Shown here: positions 1-8,291 of the stretch, in pieces
How positions within the stretch are numbered: the stretch's first letter is position 1
How the letters are laid out: every line of letters begins with the position of its first letter
Origin: Adonisia turfae CCMR0081
GTDB lineage: Bacteria; Cyanobacteriota; Cyanobacteriia; Phormidesmidales; Phormidesmidaceae
Length of the DNA stretch: 39,584 nt
Direction of reading: 5' to 3'
NCBI RefSeq assembly: GCF_011009555.1
Contig: NZ_QXHD01000003.1
Location: forward strand, 569,202-608,785
Position numbers and translations under genes: made by a program
Notes under the pieces: generated by a model
What the model was told of the DNA's origin: nothing
Database searches by the model: none
What the model saw: only the letters and a program-made list of their open reading frames with translations

Positions 1-1
1 T

Positions 2-1207
2 GGTGTATTTGATCCCATCTTTTTAACGGCGATGCCGCAGCGAATCTTCGGCATCATGAATAACTTCACCTTGTTGGCTATTCCCTATTTCATTTTTATG
101 GGGGCAATGCTAGAAAAGTCAGGCATTGCGGAAAACCTGTTGGAAACCATGGGCAGCCTGTTTGGTCGACTGCGGGGTGGATTAGCGATCGCAGTTGTTG
201 TGGTCGGTGCACTGTTAGCGGCAACGACGGGGGTAGTGGCAGCAACTGTGGTGACCATGGGGCTGATTTCCCTGCCGACAATGCTGCGCTATGGCTACAA
301 CAAAGATGTTGCCACTGGGGTGATTGCTGCATCAGGTACTCTGGGCCAGATTATTCCACCGAGTATTGTCCTGGTGGTATTGGCCGATCAGCTAGGCGTA
401 TCCGTGGGTGACCTATTTCTAGGGTCATTTATTCCTGGTTTGCTAATGGCTGGAGTCTTTGTAGTACACGTGGTCATCATTGCCTTCGTTCGACCAGATT
501 TGCTACCGGCGCTGCCATCGGAGCTATTAAAGATTCGCGGTCAGGCCTTGTTCCTCAAAGTCTTGAAGGTGATGGTGCCGCCACTCGTGTTGATTTTGCT
601 AGTGTTAGGCAGCATTTTCTTTGGCATTGCCACACCGACAGAAGCGGGTGCCCTGGGAGCTGTAGGCGCGATGGTATTAGCTGCCTTTAACCGACAGCTG
701 ACCATTAGGAGTTTGCAGGAAGTGTGTGACAGCACCCTGCGAACCACCACCATGGTGATTTTTATTCTCCTAGGCTCCACAGCATTTAGTCTGGTATTTC
801 GCGGGTTGCGTGGGGATAGCTTTATTTTTGATGTGCTGACCAATTTGCCAGGGGGCGATGTTGGCTTTTTGATTGTCAGCATGCTGACAGTCTTTATCCT
901 CGGATTCTTTATCGATTTCTTTGAAATTGCCTTTATTGTGATTCCCCTATTTGCGCCAGTGGCTCAGCAGTTGGGGATGGATCTGGTGTGGTACGGCGTC
1001 ATCATTGGGGCCAATATGCAAACCTCCTTTTTAACACCACCGTTTGGATTTGCCTTGTTTTATTTACGGGGTGTGGCTCCCAAAGATGTTTCTACAGGTA
1101 ATCTCTATCGAGGGGTTATTCCTTTCATTGCGCTGCAATTACTAGTCCTGGTCTCGATTATTGCCTTTCCAGGTTTGGTGAACTGGTTGCCGTCGATTAG
1201 TAGCTAG
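2..1207 (+). CDS. TRAP transporter large permease subunit (DctM/TakM type), 5'-truncated
   Basis: This is the membrane-spanning permease of a tripartite ATP-independent periplasmic transporter, which takes up carboxylates using a sodium or proton gradient and a periplasmic binding protein. The frame is open back to base 2, so the start lies left of the window; the ATG at 32 is internal. About 400 residues are visible, against roughly 430-450 for the family. The product is almost wholly hydrophobic. It carries the family-type segment GTLGQIIPPS and, after it, VGDLFLGSFIPG, plus a late LTPPFGFALFYLRG segment. The matching binding protein is at 2543-3652 on the other strand. The small DctQ subunit is not in the window and probably lies to the left. 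The substrate class is inferred from the binding protein, not from this sequence. Confidence 0.93.
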   Translation, partial: GVFDPIFLTAMPQRIFGIMNNFTLLAIPYFIFMGAMLEKSGIAENLLETMGSLFGRLRGGLAIAVVVVGALLAATTGVVAATVVTMGLISLPTMLRYGYNKDVATGVIAASGTLGQIIPPSIVLVVLADQLGVSVGDLFLGSFIPGLLMAGVFVVHVVIIAFVRPDLLPALPSELLKIRGQALFLKVLKVMVPPLVLILLVLGSIFFGIATPTEAGALGAVGAMVLAAFNRQLTIRSLQEVCDSTLRTTTMVIFILLGSTAFSLVFRGLRGDSFIFDVLTNLPGGDVGFLIVSMLTVFILGFFIDFFEIAFIVIPLFAPVAQQLGMDLVWYGVIIGANMQTSFLTPPFGFALFYLRGVAPKDVSTGNLYRGVIPFIALQLLVLVSIIAFPGLVNWLPSISS

Positions 1208-1349
1208 ATCCTGTTGTCGGGGCGTTACATGTAATGCCTTGATGATAGTCAATGTTGTTAATGTTGAGAACATCTAAAACTATGCGTGTTGGTGACTGCA
1301 CCCGCAGTATGACTAATAGATAGCCAGTATTGTGATTTAGTGGGTTCCC

Positions 1350-2516
1350 ATGGGTAATTCGGTGGTTGGTCGGCGAGTTCTTTGGCTACAGGTGTTAGGG
1401 CTGGCAGCCGTTCAGGGGGCGATTTCCCTGACTTGGGTTATTTACAATCTCTATTTGGATGATTTGTTGCTGACTTTAGGATTTTCGGCCAGTTTAGCCA
1501 CACTGCTGCTGGTGATTGAAAATGCCATGGGGGCGGTGATGGAGCCGCTGATGGGAACGTTTTCAGATCAGCGACAGCACTGGGTAGGGAGTCGTTTTCC
1601 TCAGATTGCTTTCGGTATGATTGTGTCTGCCCTTTGCTTTCTAGGCATTCCGTTAGTGGTATTGGTCGGTGGTATATCCTTGAAGGCCCTGTTGCCGATT
1701 GCTTTGGTGGCTTGGGCGTTAGCCATGACGATTTTCCGGAGTCCGGCGCTATCCCTTCTCGGACGCTATGCCTTTGATGTGGATTTACCCCAGGCTGCTA
1801 GTGTCTTGACCATGGTGGGTGGTGTCACGGGAGCCATGGCTCCTGTTGCCAGTGACTTTATTTTGGGTCTAGGGCCTTTGGTCGCATTTTCCATTGGTAC
1901 GGCGGTTTTGCTTTTAGCCGCGTTAGTGCTACGGCAGGTTGACCCTAATCAAGTGATTTCCACCTCTCCATCATCTGCTGGGGCCAATGCCCAAATGCAA
2001 TGGGCTAATTTACCTTGGATCTTTGGGACTGGGGCGTCGGTGGCTCTTGGCTTCAGGCTTTTACTGGGTAGTTTTCCCCAGGCAGTATCGAGAACTGGTT
2101 TTAGTCAGCCAAAATTGATCATGGTGGCATTATTTGTCACGGTGGCCTTGAGCGCATTGCCCTGTGGGCAACTGGCGACGAAGGTGGGTAATCGTGTGGC
2201 GATGATATCGGGTTTGGGGGGTCTGATTGTGATGGCAGGTGTGGCGACGATTATGGGCACGGCAGGTGTGGCGGTTTTAGTTGCGATCGCGATCGGTATT
2301 TTCTTCAGTCTCGTCGCCAATGGCACCCTGCCCTATGCCCTCTCAATGGTGCCACCCACCAAAGCAGGCCTTGGCACAGGCCTTTACTTCAGCGGCGGCG
2401 CTTTAGCCATCAGTGTATTGCTCAGCATAGGTCCCTTGAATTTGACGATCTCATTAATAGTTGCAGCGATTAGTTTTGCAGCAGCAGCAGGCTGTGTTTT
2501 AGCCAAGCAACCCTAA
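1350..2516 (+). CDS. MFS transporter, substrate unknown
   Basis: This 388-residue polytopic inner-membrane protein fits the major facilitator superfamily in length and in its roughly twelve hydrophobic segments. The N-terminal part has a loop with EPLMGTFSDQR, resembling the conserved cytoplasmic loop between helices 2 and 3 of MFS proteins (usually G-x-x-x-D-R). The second half begins near residue 210, and its equivalent loop is GQLATKVGNR. No substrate-specific signature was recognised. It starts 142 bases after the TRAP permease on the same strand and ends 26 bases before the convergent TRAP binding-protein gene. No strong Shine-Dalgarno sequence precedes the ATG. It could take part in the same uptake or efflux pathway as the TRAP genes, but only position suggests this. 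Confidence 0.85.
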   Translation: MGNSVVGRRVLWLQVLGLAAVQGAISLTWVIYNLYLDDLLLTLGFSASLATLLLVIENAMGAVMEPLMGTFSDQRQHWVGSRFPQIAFGMIVSALCFLGIPLVVLVGGISLKALLPIALVAWALAMTIFRSPALSLLGRYAFDVDLPQAASVLTMVGGVTGAMAPVASDFILGLGPLVAFSIGTAVLLLAALVLRQVDPNQVISTSPSSAGANAQMQWANLPWIFGTGASVALGFRLLLGSFPQAVSRTGFSQPKLIMVALFVTVALSALPCGQLATKVGNRVAMISGLGGLIVMAGVATIMGTAGVAVLVAIAIGIFFSLVANGTLPYALSMVPPTKAGLGTGLYFSGGALAISVLLSIGPLNLTISLIVAAISFAAAAGCVLAKQP

Positions 2517-2542
2517 CGTTACCGTTAAGGATGCAGGCTTAT

Positions 2543-3652
2543 TTAGGCGTCTTTATTGGCAAATCCTGCAAACCCTAGTTCATTCAGGCGATTCCAACCA
2601 TAAACTGATGCGCGGAATTCTTTCCACTGATCGTAGATTTCCTTGAAGTCAGCATCCTCGCTAGCACTCTCTTCGTAGATTTCAAAGGCGGCTTGTTCAG
2701 CAGCAGCTAGGATTTCATCGCTGAATGGTTTCAGTTCTACATCTGCACCCAGCAAACTTTGAAGGGCCGCTCCATTGACGGCGTCATACTTGGCTAGGGT
2801 ACTGGTGTTGGACTCGACACAGGCAGTTTTGATCACTTCTTGATAGACCGGTGGCAGAGATGTCCATGCCTCCATATTGATCATCATGTCAAAGGCCGGG
2901 CCGGGTTCCCACCAGCCGGGATAGTAGTAAAACTGAGCTGCTTTTTGCAGCCCTAGTTTTTCGTCATCGTAGGGACCCACCCACTCGGCTGCGTCAATGG
3001 CACCCCGTTCTAGGGCTAGGAAAATTTCGCTACCAGGCAGGTTCTGAACATTAACACCCAGCTTGGCCATCACCTTGCCACCAAGACCGGGAATCCGCAT
3101 TTTCAGACCCTTCAGATCATTGGCAGTGTTGATTTCTTTATTGAACCAGCCCCCCATTTGAACACCGGTATTCCCAGCGGGGAAGTTGATGGTATTAAAT
3201 TTCGCGTAGAGTTTTTGCATGGCTTCTAACCCACCGCCGTGGTATAGCCAAGCATTTTGCTGCTGAGCATTAAGACCAAAGGGAACGGTGGTGCCAAACG
3301 CTAGCGCTGGACTTTTACCCACATAGTAATAGGAGGCGCTGTGGCCACATTCCACGGTGCCATCCTGGACAGCATCTAAGACTTGCAATCCTGGAACGAT
3401 CTCGCCCCCTGCATAGGGTTCGATGGTGAAGCGACCATCGGTCATGGCAGCGATGCGATCGCACACAATCTCAGCAGCCCCAAACAATGTATCCAGCGAC
3501 TTTGGCCAGCTGGTGGCCATTTTCCATCTCACCGTTGGTAGGGCTTCCCCATCACCCGCAGTCGTTGGCGTGGTGGATTGAGCGCAGGCGGTTAATGCAG
3601 CAGTGCTCGCCGCGCCAGTCAAGCCATAACCAATTAGCTGTCTACGTTTCAT
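2543..3652 (-). CDS. TRAP transporter solute-binding lipoprotein, TakP/DctP-like
   Basis: This 369-residue secreted receptor captures the ligand and delivers it to the TRAP permease. The N-terminus begins [10 protein letters not shown] and ends its hydrophobic stretch in LTAC, a lipobox, so the mature protein is probably anchored through that cysteine. The paired arginines may indicate Tat export. The mature part begins [12 protein letters not shown], and [13 protein letters not shown] in the middle is characteristic of the TakP-type receptors that bind 2-oxo acids and other monocarboxylates; the W and the nearby arginine in MRIPGLGG are usual ligand contacts. A 2-oxo acid or related carboxylate is the likely substrate, by family. 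The gene is divergent from the CPBP protease and convergent with the MFS gene, so it is transcribed separately from its permease. Confidence 0.92.
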   Translation of the reverse strand: MKRRQLIGYGLTGAASTAALTACAQSTTPTTAGDGEALPTVRWKMATSWPKSLDTLFGAAEIVCDRIAAMTDGRFTIEPYAGGEIVPGLQVLDAVQDGTVECGHSASYYYVGKSPALAFGTTVPFGLNAQQQNAWLYHGGGLEAMQKLYAKFNTINFPAGNTGVQMGGWFNKEINTANDLKGLKMRIPGLGGKVMAKLGVNVQNLPGSEIFLALERGAIDAAEWVGPYDDEKLGLQKAAQFYYYPGWWEPGPAFDMMINMEAWTSLPPVYQEVIKTACVESNTSTLAKYDAVNGAALQSLLGADVELKPFSDEILAAAEQAAFEIYEESASEDADFKEIYDQWKEFRASVYGWNRLNELGFAGFANKDA

Positions 3653-3764
3653 AGCGAAGTAAAGCCCTACAAGTGTGATACAAGCCAGCGGGTATAGACT
3701 GATACACGCAGCACAGAAATCATTAAATCACTCTGTCCAAAGAATTAAGCGGATTGGCAACAGT

Positions 3765-3811
3765 TGGTAATAAAGGGAATGGGGAATGGGGAGTGGGCTT
3801 TGCCCACCCCC
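3765..3811. repeat. Short GGGGAAT-type tandem repeat ending in a strong hairpin
   Basis: Between the divergent TRAP receptor and CPBP genes, about three tandem units resembling GGGAATG run into a GC-rich hairpin whose core is GTGGGC-TTT-GCCCAC flanked by G and C tracts. Runs of 7-base G-rich units are common in cyanobacterial intergenic DNA. The hairpin could act in either transcript leader. No run of T follows it on the plus strand. Confidence 0.6.
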
Positions 3812-3847
3812 AAATGCGATAATGCCTAAGCTGTCTTGGTTTTGCGA

Positions 3848-5341
3848 ATGACGCTAAAGCGGGTTGTTTTATCGATTCTGACGGGGCTGGTGGCGCTGGT
3901 GGTGGTCTCGTCCCTATATGAAAGTTTTTCCCAGCCTCAGGTAACGGGGCAGCTACAGCTTTATCAGAGTGATTTACTCTTGCAGGCAACTGAGTGGGAC
4001 GAGTTGGAAAGTGCTGAGTTTAAGCAGCTGAGTAATGCGTTGCTGGGGGCTAAACCGCTGGAGACAGTGACCAAGCAATATCAGTCGGTGCGCAAGGAAG
4101 CCGTGGCGGGTGTGGAGCGATCGCAAAAGCAGCTGGCTGCCCAAAACAATACTCTAGATCCTCAGCCCGCTAAGTATGAGGTGGCTATTCGTCAGCAGCA
4201 ACAACTTATTGATGAAATTGACCTCAAGGTTGGGATTATTGCTACCCAGCAACAAAACATCAGCGCCGCTCGCCAGCGTTGGCAACCATTGTCTGAGGGC
4301 GATAGCTCAGTGGCAGATATGGCGAGTGTTTTGTTGGGATTATGGCAGACGCCACCGAGCATTACCCCAATGGCTGAAACCACCATTACAAATCAGCTGA
4401 ACGGCTGGTTTCAATATCGGGTGCTGGAACAGCTCTATACCCTGGATGATCGGTCTGTAGACCTGACACAACTGCGATCGCAAGAACAAACAGCGGCTGA
4501 ATCCAAGCTTGTTAAGCTCGCTGCCGTAGGCACGATGCCTGTCCTGGGCTGCATTGTCGGCATAGGGTTACTCATTTTCTTGGCCGTGCAGTGGGGGATC
4601 CGTCGCCGTGATTCACTGCTAGCTAAACCCCTTTCTTCTTGGGATGTGCCTTGGGATGGAGAAATTATTTGGCAGGTGCTAATTGTTGGTTTTTTCTTTG
4701 TTGGGCAGTTGCTGATTCCATTTTTATTGCAGTTGTCAGGACTGAGTTTTGCAACGGCGGGCAGTCGTGGCAGAGCCCTATATTCCATGATCTTTTATCT
4801 GCTGATGTCTGCCAGTGGTATTGCCGTGTTAGCCGGTTCCATTTGGACCTATCGACCGTTACCTACGGGCTGGTTTCAAATCAAGGTATTGGGTCGCTGG
4901 CCTCTGTGGGGCGTTGGGGGCTATGTGGTGGCACTGCCCTTAATGATTGCAATCTCCGCCTTAAATCAGCAAATTTGGCGGGGGCAAGGGGGCAATAATC
5001 CTTTGCTGCAGACGGTATTGCAAGAAAGTGATGGCATTGCGCTCCTGCTGTTTTTCCTGACGGCAGCTGTCGCGGCTCCGCTATTTGAAGAGGTGCTCTT
5101 TCGAGGGTTTTTGTTGCCTTCTCTGACGCGCTATATGCCGGTCTGGGGAGCAATTTTGCTAAGTAGTTTTATCTTTGCTTCGGCCCATCTGAGTCTGTCA
5201 GAGGTGCTACCCCTGACAATGTTGGGGACCATTTTGGCTTGGGTATATTCGCGATCGCGAAACCTACTCGCCCCGATGCTCATCCACAGTCTTTGGAATA
5301 GTGCCACTCTAATCGGGCTATTTTTGCTAGGGGGGCAATAA
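3848..5341 (+). CDS. CPBP family intramembrane glutamic endopeptidase (CAAX protease/bacteriocin-processing type)
   Basis: This membrane protein of about 497 residues belongs to the CPBP (Abi) family of intramembrane proteases. The N-terminal part is a hydrophobic helix followed by a long extracytoplasmic, glutamine-rich, probably coiled-coil region, which is absent from minimal family members. The C-terminal half has several membrane helices with the catalytic motifs in order: FEEVLFRG (motif 1, EExxxR), FIFASAHLS (motif 2, FxxxH) and HSLWNS (motif 3, HxxxN). The open frame reaches a TTG at 3836, but the ATG at 3848 begins a better signal-anchor (MTLKRVVLSILTG). The stop codon abuts the stop of the convergent S-formylglutathione hydrolase with no gap. 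The substrate is unknown; members act in protein maturation, immunity or envelope processes. Confidence 0.88.
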   Translation: MTLKRVVLSILTGLVALVVVSSLYESFSQPQVTGQLQLYQSDLLLQATEWDELESAEFKQLSNALLGAKPLETVTKQYQSVRKEAVAGVERSQKQLAAQNNTLDPQPAKYEVAIRQQQQLIDEIDLKVGIIATQQQNISAARQRWQPLSEGDSSVADMASVLLGLWQTPPSITPMAETTITNQLNGWFQYRVLEQLYTLDDRSVDLTQLRSQEQTAAESKLVKLAAVGTMPVLGCIVGIGLLIFLAVQWGIRRRDSLLAKPLSSWDVPWDGEIIWQVLIVGFFFVGQLLIPFLLQLSGLSFATAGSRGRALYSMIFYLLMSASGIAVLAGSIWTYRPLPTGWFQIKVLGRWPLWGVGGYVVALPLMIAISALNQQIWRGQGGNNPLLQTVLQESDGIALLLFFLTAAVAAPLFEEVLFRGFLLPSLTRYMPVWGAILLSSFIFASAHLSLSEVLPLTMLGTILAWVYSRSRNLLAPMLIHSLWNSATLIGLFLLGGQ

Positions 5342-6202
5342 CTATCCGCACAACACCTCAGCGTGATGTTTGATGTGGTCTTCCATAAAGGTAGAAATAA
5401 AATAATAGCCGTGGTCGTAACCCGTTTGCATTCTTAGGGTCAATGGTTGTCCTACAGCCTCACAGGCAACCTTAAATGCTTCAGGTTTTAGTTGTTGCTG
5501 TTCCAAAAATGGATCGGCTATGCCTTGGTCAATGAGAATATGCCGGTCTGACTGAGCATGTTGTTTGACCAACTCACTAGCATCGTAGGCAGCCCAGCTA
5601 GTTTGATCAGCGCCTAAATATTTGCCCAATGCCTTTTGCCCCCAAGCACATTGCATAGGATTAGCAATCGGGGCCAATGCTGAGATTGACTGGTACTTTG
5701 CTGGATTACGCAGACCGCAAACCAAGGCCCCATGTCCGCCCATGGAATGGCCGAATATGCCCTGTTTATCACTGACTGAGAAGTGAGTTTGGATGAGGGC
5801 TGGTAACTCCTCTGTGATGTAGCTGTACATGCGATAGTTGCTAGCCCACGGTGCTTCAGTAGCATCTACGTAAAAGCCAGCACCGCTGCCAAAATCCCAC
5901 CCCTCTTCATCGGGCACATCGTCGCCACGGGGGCTTGTGTCTGGTGCAACCAGCATTAAGCCATGTTGGGCGGCATAGCGCTGGGCTCCGGCTTTTGTGA
6001 TGAAGTTTTGCTCAGTGCAGGTCAGCCCTGCCAAATAATAGAGCACCGGCACCGTCTGGGTGATTGCCTGAGGGGGGATGTAAACGGCAAACGTCATGGT
6101 GCATTGACATTGCTCAGACGGGTGGCTGTAAATGTTTACGTTGCCCCCAAAGCAACCATGCTGACTCATTAATGTCAGGGTTCCAGTTTGTTCGTTTGCC
6201 AT
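5342..6202 (-). CDS. fghA: S-formylglutathione hydrolase
   Basis: This cytosolic 286-residue alpha/beta hydrolase splits S-formylglutathione into glutathione and formate, the second step of glutathione-dependent formaldehyde detoxification. The nucleophile is Ser153 in GHSMGGHG. The other triad residues are Asp230 in IADPF and His264 in YDHGYYF, each offset by four from the human esterase D positions as I remember them. The N-terminal LYYLAGLTCTEQNF segment is typical. Length matches the family. The partner, a glutathione-dependent formaldehyde dehydrogenase, is not in the window. The gene faces the CPBP protease tail to tail with no spacer, so transcription of either may run into the other. 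It could act on other thioesters, since the family is promiscuous. Confidence 0.95.
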   Translation of the reverse strand: MANEQTGTLTLMSQHGCFGGNVNIYSHPSEQCQCTMTFAVYIPPQAITQTVPVLYYLAGLTCTEQNFITKAGAQRYAAQHGLMLVAPDTSPRGDDVPDEEGWDFGSGAGFYVDATEAPWASNYRMYSYITEELPALIQTHFSVSDKQGIFGHSMGGHGALVCGLRNPAKYQSISALAPIANPMQCAWGQKALGKYLGADQTSWAAYDASELVKQHAQSDRHILIDQGIADPFLEQQQLKPEAFKVACEAVGQPLTLRMQTGYDHGYYFISTFMEDHIKHHAEVLCG

Positions 6203-6569
6203 GAAAAATTCTCAGTTGCTTTTGGTATCGCTGTTGGTATTACTATCGCATTCAGAATTTTCTTTTCAACCTGGGTTACGAAATTCTGCGTGCTACAGAA
6301 CCCCTTGATAGGGGCAGGCATCCAAAAGGGAATGCCCCTATATGAGTGGCGTAATGTGTTTAATTGCTCAGGGGGTTCTCAGGAACTCCTTATTTTCGTT
6401 ACACACTTCTCAGTAGTTTTTCAAAACGTCTTCAGCTGAAAATTATGCCCTACACCAAGAATTCTTGTCAGGGGGATTACTTCTCCGTGTCGGATGTCTC
6501 TGGTTGTGCAGGAAAAAGCATCTGTACGGAAAGTGATTGTATTTCCACTGAAGTTTTATCACTCTAGTT
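6203..6569. other. 367-base gap between divergent fghA and the PEP-CTERM gene
   Basis: No gene is supported here. The gap holds a palindrome (TAGGGGCA at 6309-6316 pairing with TGCCCCTA at 6333-6340) of the intergenic repeat type also seen near 12655 and 23289. It also holds an inverted repeat AGTGAT (6532-6537) / ATCACT (6558-6563) just before the PEP-CTERM start. A weak GGTTC/GAACC hairpin followed by TTATTTT lies near 6370-6397. Promoters for both flanking genes must lie here, but I could not place them confidently. Confidence 0.6.
6309..6340. repeat. Intergenic palindrome of the TAGGGGCA...TGCCCCTA type
   Basis: Perfect 8-base arms, TAGGGGCA and TGCCCCTA, enclose a 16-base loop. It resembles the elements at 12655-12692 and 23268-23328 in arm sequence and intergenic placement, so I class it as a short dispersed cyanobacterial repeat. 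Confidence 0.6.
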
Positions 6570-7436
6570 ATGAATAAGTTTGCTCTGGGTTCCCACCGCG
6601 TAGCATTAGCTGCGGCAATGGCTTTGGGAACTGTGACAACGATGGCGACAGCCGCATCTGCCGCCACGCTCCGAGTAACTATCGAGAATCTTGCTCCGAT
6701 CAACGGTGGATTTTTGACTCCGGCCTGGGTTGGTTTTCACGATGGTACATTTGATCTTTACGACCGTGGTGAATCTCTGGATGACTTCACTGGATTGGAG
6801 TCTTTAGTGGAAGACGGTGATACGTCTCAGCTAACGGATGCCTTTGCTGCTGATAATCCTGATGGTGTCCAAGCCACGTTGCTGAGCGATGGCCCACCGC
6901 CTTTAGAGCCTGGTGAGCTGACCAGTTTTACCTTGGATGTAGATCCAGCAACCAATCAGTATTTCAGCTACGCATCCATGGTGATTCCTAGTAATGATGC
7001 TTTCATTGCTAATGGCAATCCTCTGGCCCATGAAATCTTTGACGATGCTGGCAACTTCCTAGGGGCTGACTTTATTGTCTTAGGTAGTGAGGTGTTGGAT
7101 GGCGGCACCGAGGTGAATGATGAATTGCCATTCAGTACTGCTTTCTTAGGACAACAGGCACCTGATACAGGTATTGATGAAAATGGTGTTGTGACTGAGC
7201 ACCCTGGTCTGACAGTGGGCACGATTCTTGGCACAACAGACTCCAGTGCCCTCAATGGTCTACCGCTGAATTTCACGGGGGCTGATTTTACAGCTCCTGG
7301 TTATCAGGTGGCTCGTTTCCGTGTCGAACTAGTAGATAATCAGGTGGAGGATGTGCCTGAGCCTGGCATTATTTTGGGTCTAGTCGCTGCTGGTGGCTTG
7401 GTAGCCGCTAATCGTAAGCGTAAACAGACGGCCTAA
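6570..7436 (+). CDS. Secreted spondin-domain protein with PEP-CTERM sorting signal
   Basis: This 288-residue exported protein has a signal peptide ending near ATAASAA (about residue 32). Next comes a spondin N-terminal-like domain (about residues 33-230, beginning LRVTIENLAPINGG and containing TPAWVGFHDGTFDLYD). The C-terminus has VPEPG, a hydrophobic helix and the basic end NRKRKQ. That last set is the PEP-CTERM signal, recognised by exosortase-type machinery and associated with surface or matrix proteins. A 9-bp terminator follows at 7492. The next gene on the same strand is a sigma factor. The biochemical role is unknown; adhesion or matrix function is inferred from the family. The start is the ATG seven bases after the ATCACT repeat, and no strong ribosome binding site is visible. 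Confidence 0.9.
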   Translation: MNKFALGSHRVALAAAMALGTVTTMATAASAATLRVTIENLAPINGGFLTPAWVGFHDGTFDLYDRGESLDDFTGLESLVEDGDTSQLTDAFAADNPDGVQATLLSDGPPPLEPGELTSFTLDVDPATNQYFSYASMVIPSNDAFIANGNPLAHEIFDDAGNFLGADFIVLGSEVLDGGTEVNDELPFSTAFLGQQAPDTGIDENGVVTEHPGLTVGTILGTTDSSALNGLPLNFTGADFTAPGYQVARFRVELVDNQVEDVPEPGIILGLVAAGGLVAANRKRKQTA

Positions 7437-7491
7437 AACAAGGCTATACAATACCTCGCACACAATACCTACGACAGATATTGAGCCAACT

Positions 7492-7520
7492 GGGGAGGGC
7501 GGATGCTCTCCCTTTCTTTT
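7492..7520 (+). terminator. Rho-independent terminator of the PEP-CTERM gene
   Basis: A 9-bp stem (7492-7500 with 7505-7513, including two G-T pairs) closes on a GGAT loop and is followed by TTTCTTTT. It lies 56 bases after the PEP-CTERM stop codon. A second, similar hairpin followed by TTATCTTTT occurs at about 7597-7626 as part of the local duplication. Confidence 0.8.
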
Positions 7521-7671
7521 ACTGATAATGCATCCGATGAGATTTGGTAGCCGTATACCTTACGGACTCCCTATCTTCAGGGCTGTGATGCAGGTAGGGG
7601 AGAACATGTCGTCTCCCTTATCTTTTCTAAATTTGCATCCAATCAGATTTGGTGGCCGTATATCTTTTGGA
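7507..7671 (+). repeat. Imperfect 60-base direct repeat, period 105, upstream of the sigma factor gene
   Basis: Copies at 7507-7566 and 7612-7671 share the pattern TCTCCCTT, then TTTGCATCC or ATGCATCC, then AGATTTGGTAGCCGTATA (G for A at one site in copy 2). I count roughly three quarters identity. Each copy begins at the descending arm of a terminator-like hairpin, so the duplicated unit is terminator plus downstream region. Confidence 0.75.
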
Positions 7672-7688
7672 ACCTGGCTAGTAAGACG

Positions 7689-8291
7689 GTGACTCAGGCG
7701 GTAGATGAGATAAATCAAGTTGTGCAATCTGTGATGGAGCATGAAACTGACGGCGCTCTAGTCGTCCGCATGTGGGAAGGAGATGTGTCTGCTTTGGGCA
7801 GTCTTTATGATCGCTATGGCAGTTTGGTGTACAGCATTGCGCTAAAGGGATTACGTCGAGTTTCAGAAGCAGAAGATTTGACCCAAGAAGTCTTTCTAAA
7901 GCTGATGCGTACTCGGTCTTATAACCCCCGTCGTGGTTCCCTGGCTAGCTATTTGACCACATTGACCCGCTCACGAGTGATTGATCGGCTGAGGGCTCAA
8001 TCAACTCAGCAAAAATATTTAAGCCAATGGCATCAAAATCAGTTCAGTGTTGATTCGGCTACACCCATGAAGCACATTACTCAGCAGGAACGGCGTGCCC
8101 TAGTGCGAGAGGCGTTGACAACATTAAAGGCCCAGCAACGGGAAGTATTGGAACTGAGTTACTACGAGGGGCAGTCCCAACGGGATATTGCTGAACGGTT
8201 GGGGGTGCCTCTTGGTACGGTCAAAAGCTGGGCCCGACGAGGGTTGTTGCAGCTACGTAAACAACTAGATGTGTTAAGGGAGGATCTGTAA
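7689..8291 (+). CDS. ECF-like sigma-70 family RNA polymerase sigma factor
   Basis: This 200-residue protein directs RNA polymerase to a specific promoter set. Region 2 is near residues 19-95 and includes LYDRYGSLVYSIAL and SEAEDLTQEVFLKLM. Region 4 is near residues 135-190, with REVLELSYYEGQSQRDIAERLG and the helix GTVKSWARRGLLQL. Regions 1 and 3 are missing, as in extracytoplasmic-function sigma factors. The longest frame starts with GTG at 7689; an ATG at 7733 is an alternative and would remove 15 residues. The stop overlaps the start of the anti-sigma gene as TAATG, so the two are translationally coupled. A GGAACC at 7669-7674 resembles an ECF -35 element, but this is only suggestive. The regulon is unknown; the preceding PEP-CTERM gene is one candidate by position. 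Confidence 0.93.
   Translation: MTQAVDEINQVVQSVMEHETDGALVVRMWEGDVSALGSLYDRYGSLVYSIALKGLRRVSEAEDLTQEVFLKLMRTRSYNPRRGSLASYLTTLTRSRVIDRLRAQSTQQKYLSQWHQNQFSVDSATPMKHITQQERRALVREALTTLKAQQREVLELSYYEGQSQRDIAERLGVPLGTVKSWARRGLLQLRKQLDVLREDL

Noticed and set aside
541..882. Long antisense open frames within the TRAP permease, pntA, pntB and recG
   Set aside because: They are reverse-frame shadows of well-supported genes and have no protein-like motifs.
3836..3847. TTG at 3836 as the start of the CPBP protease
   Set aside because: An in-frame ATG four codons later begins a normal signal-anchor sequence.
7507..7671. Repeat before the sigma gene considered as a CRISPR-like array
   Set aside because: There are only two imperfect copies of about 60 bases with terminator hairpins and no cas genes.
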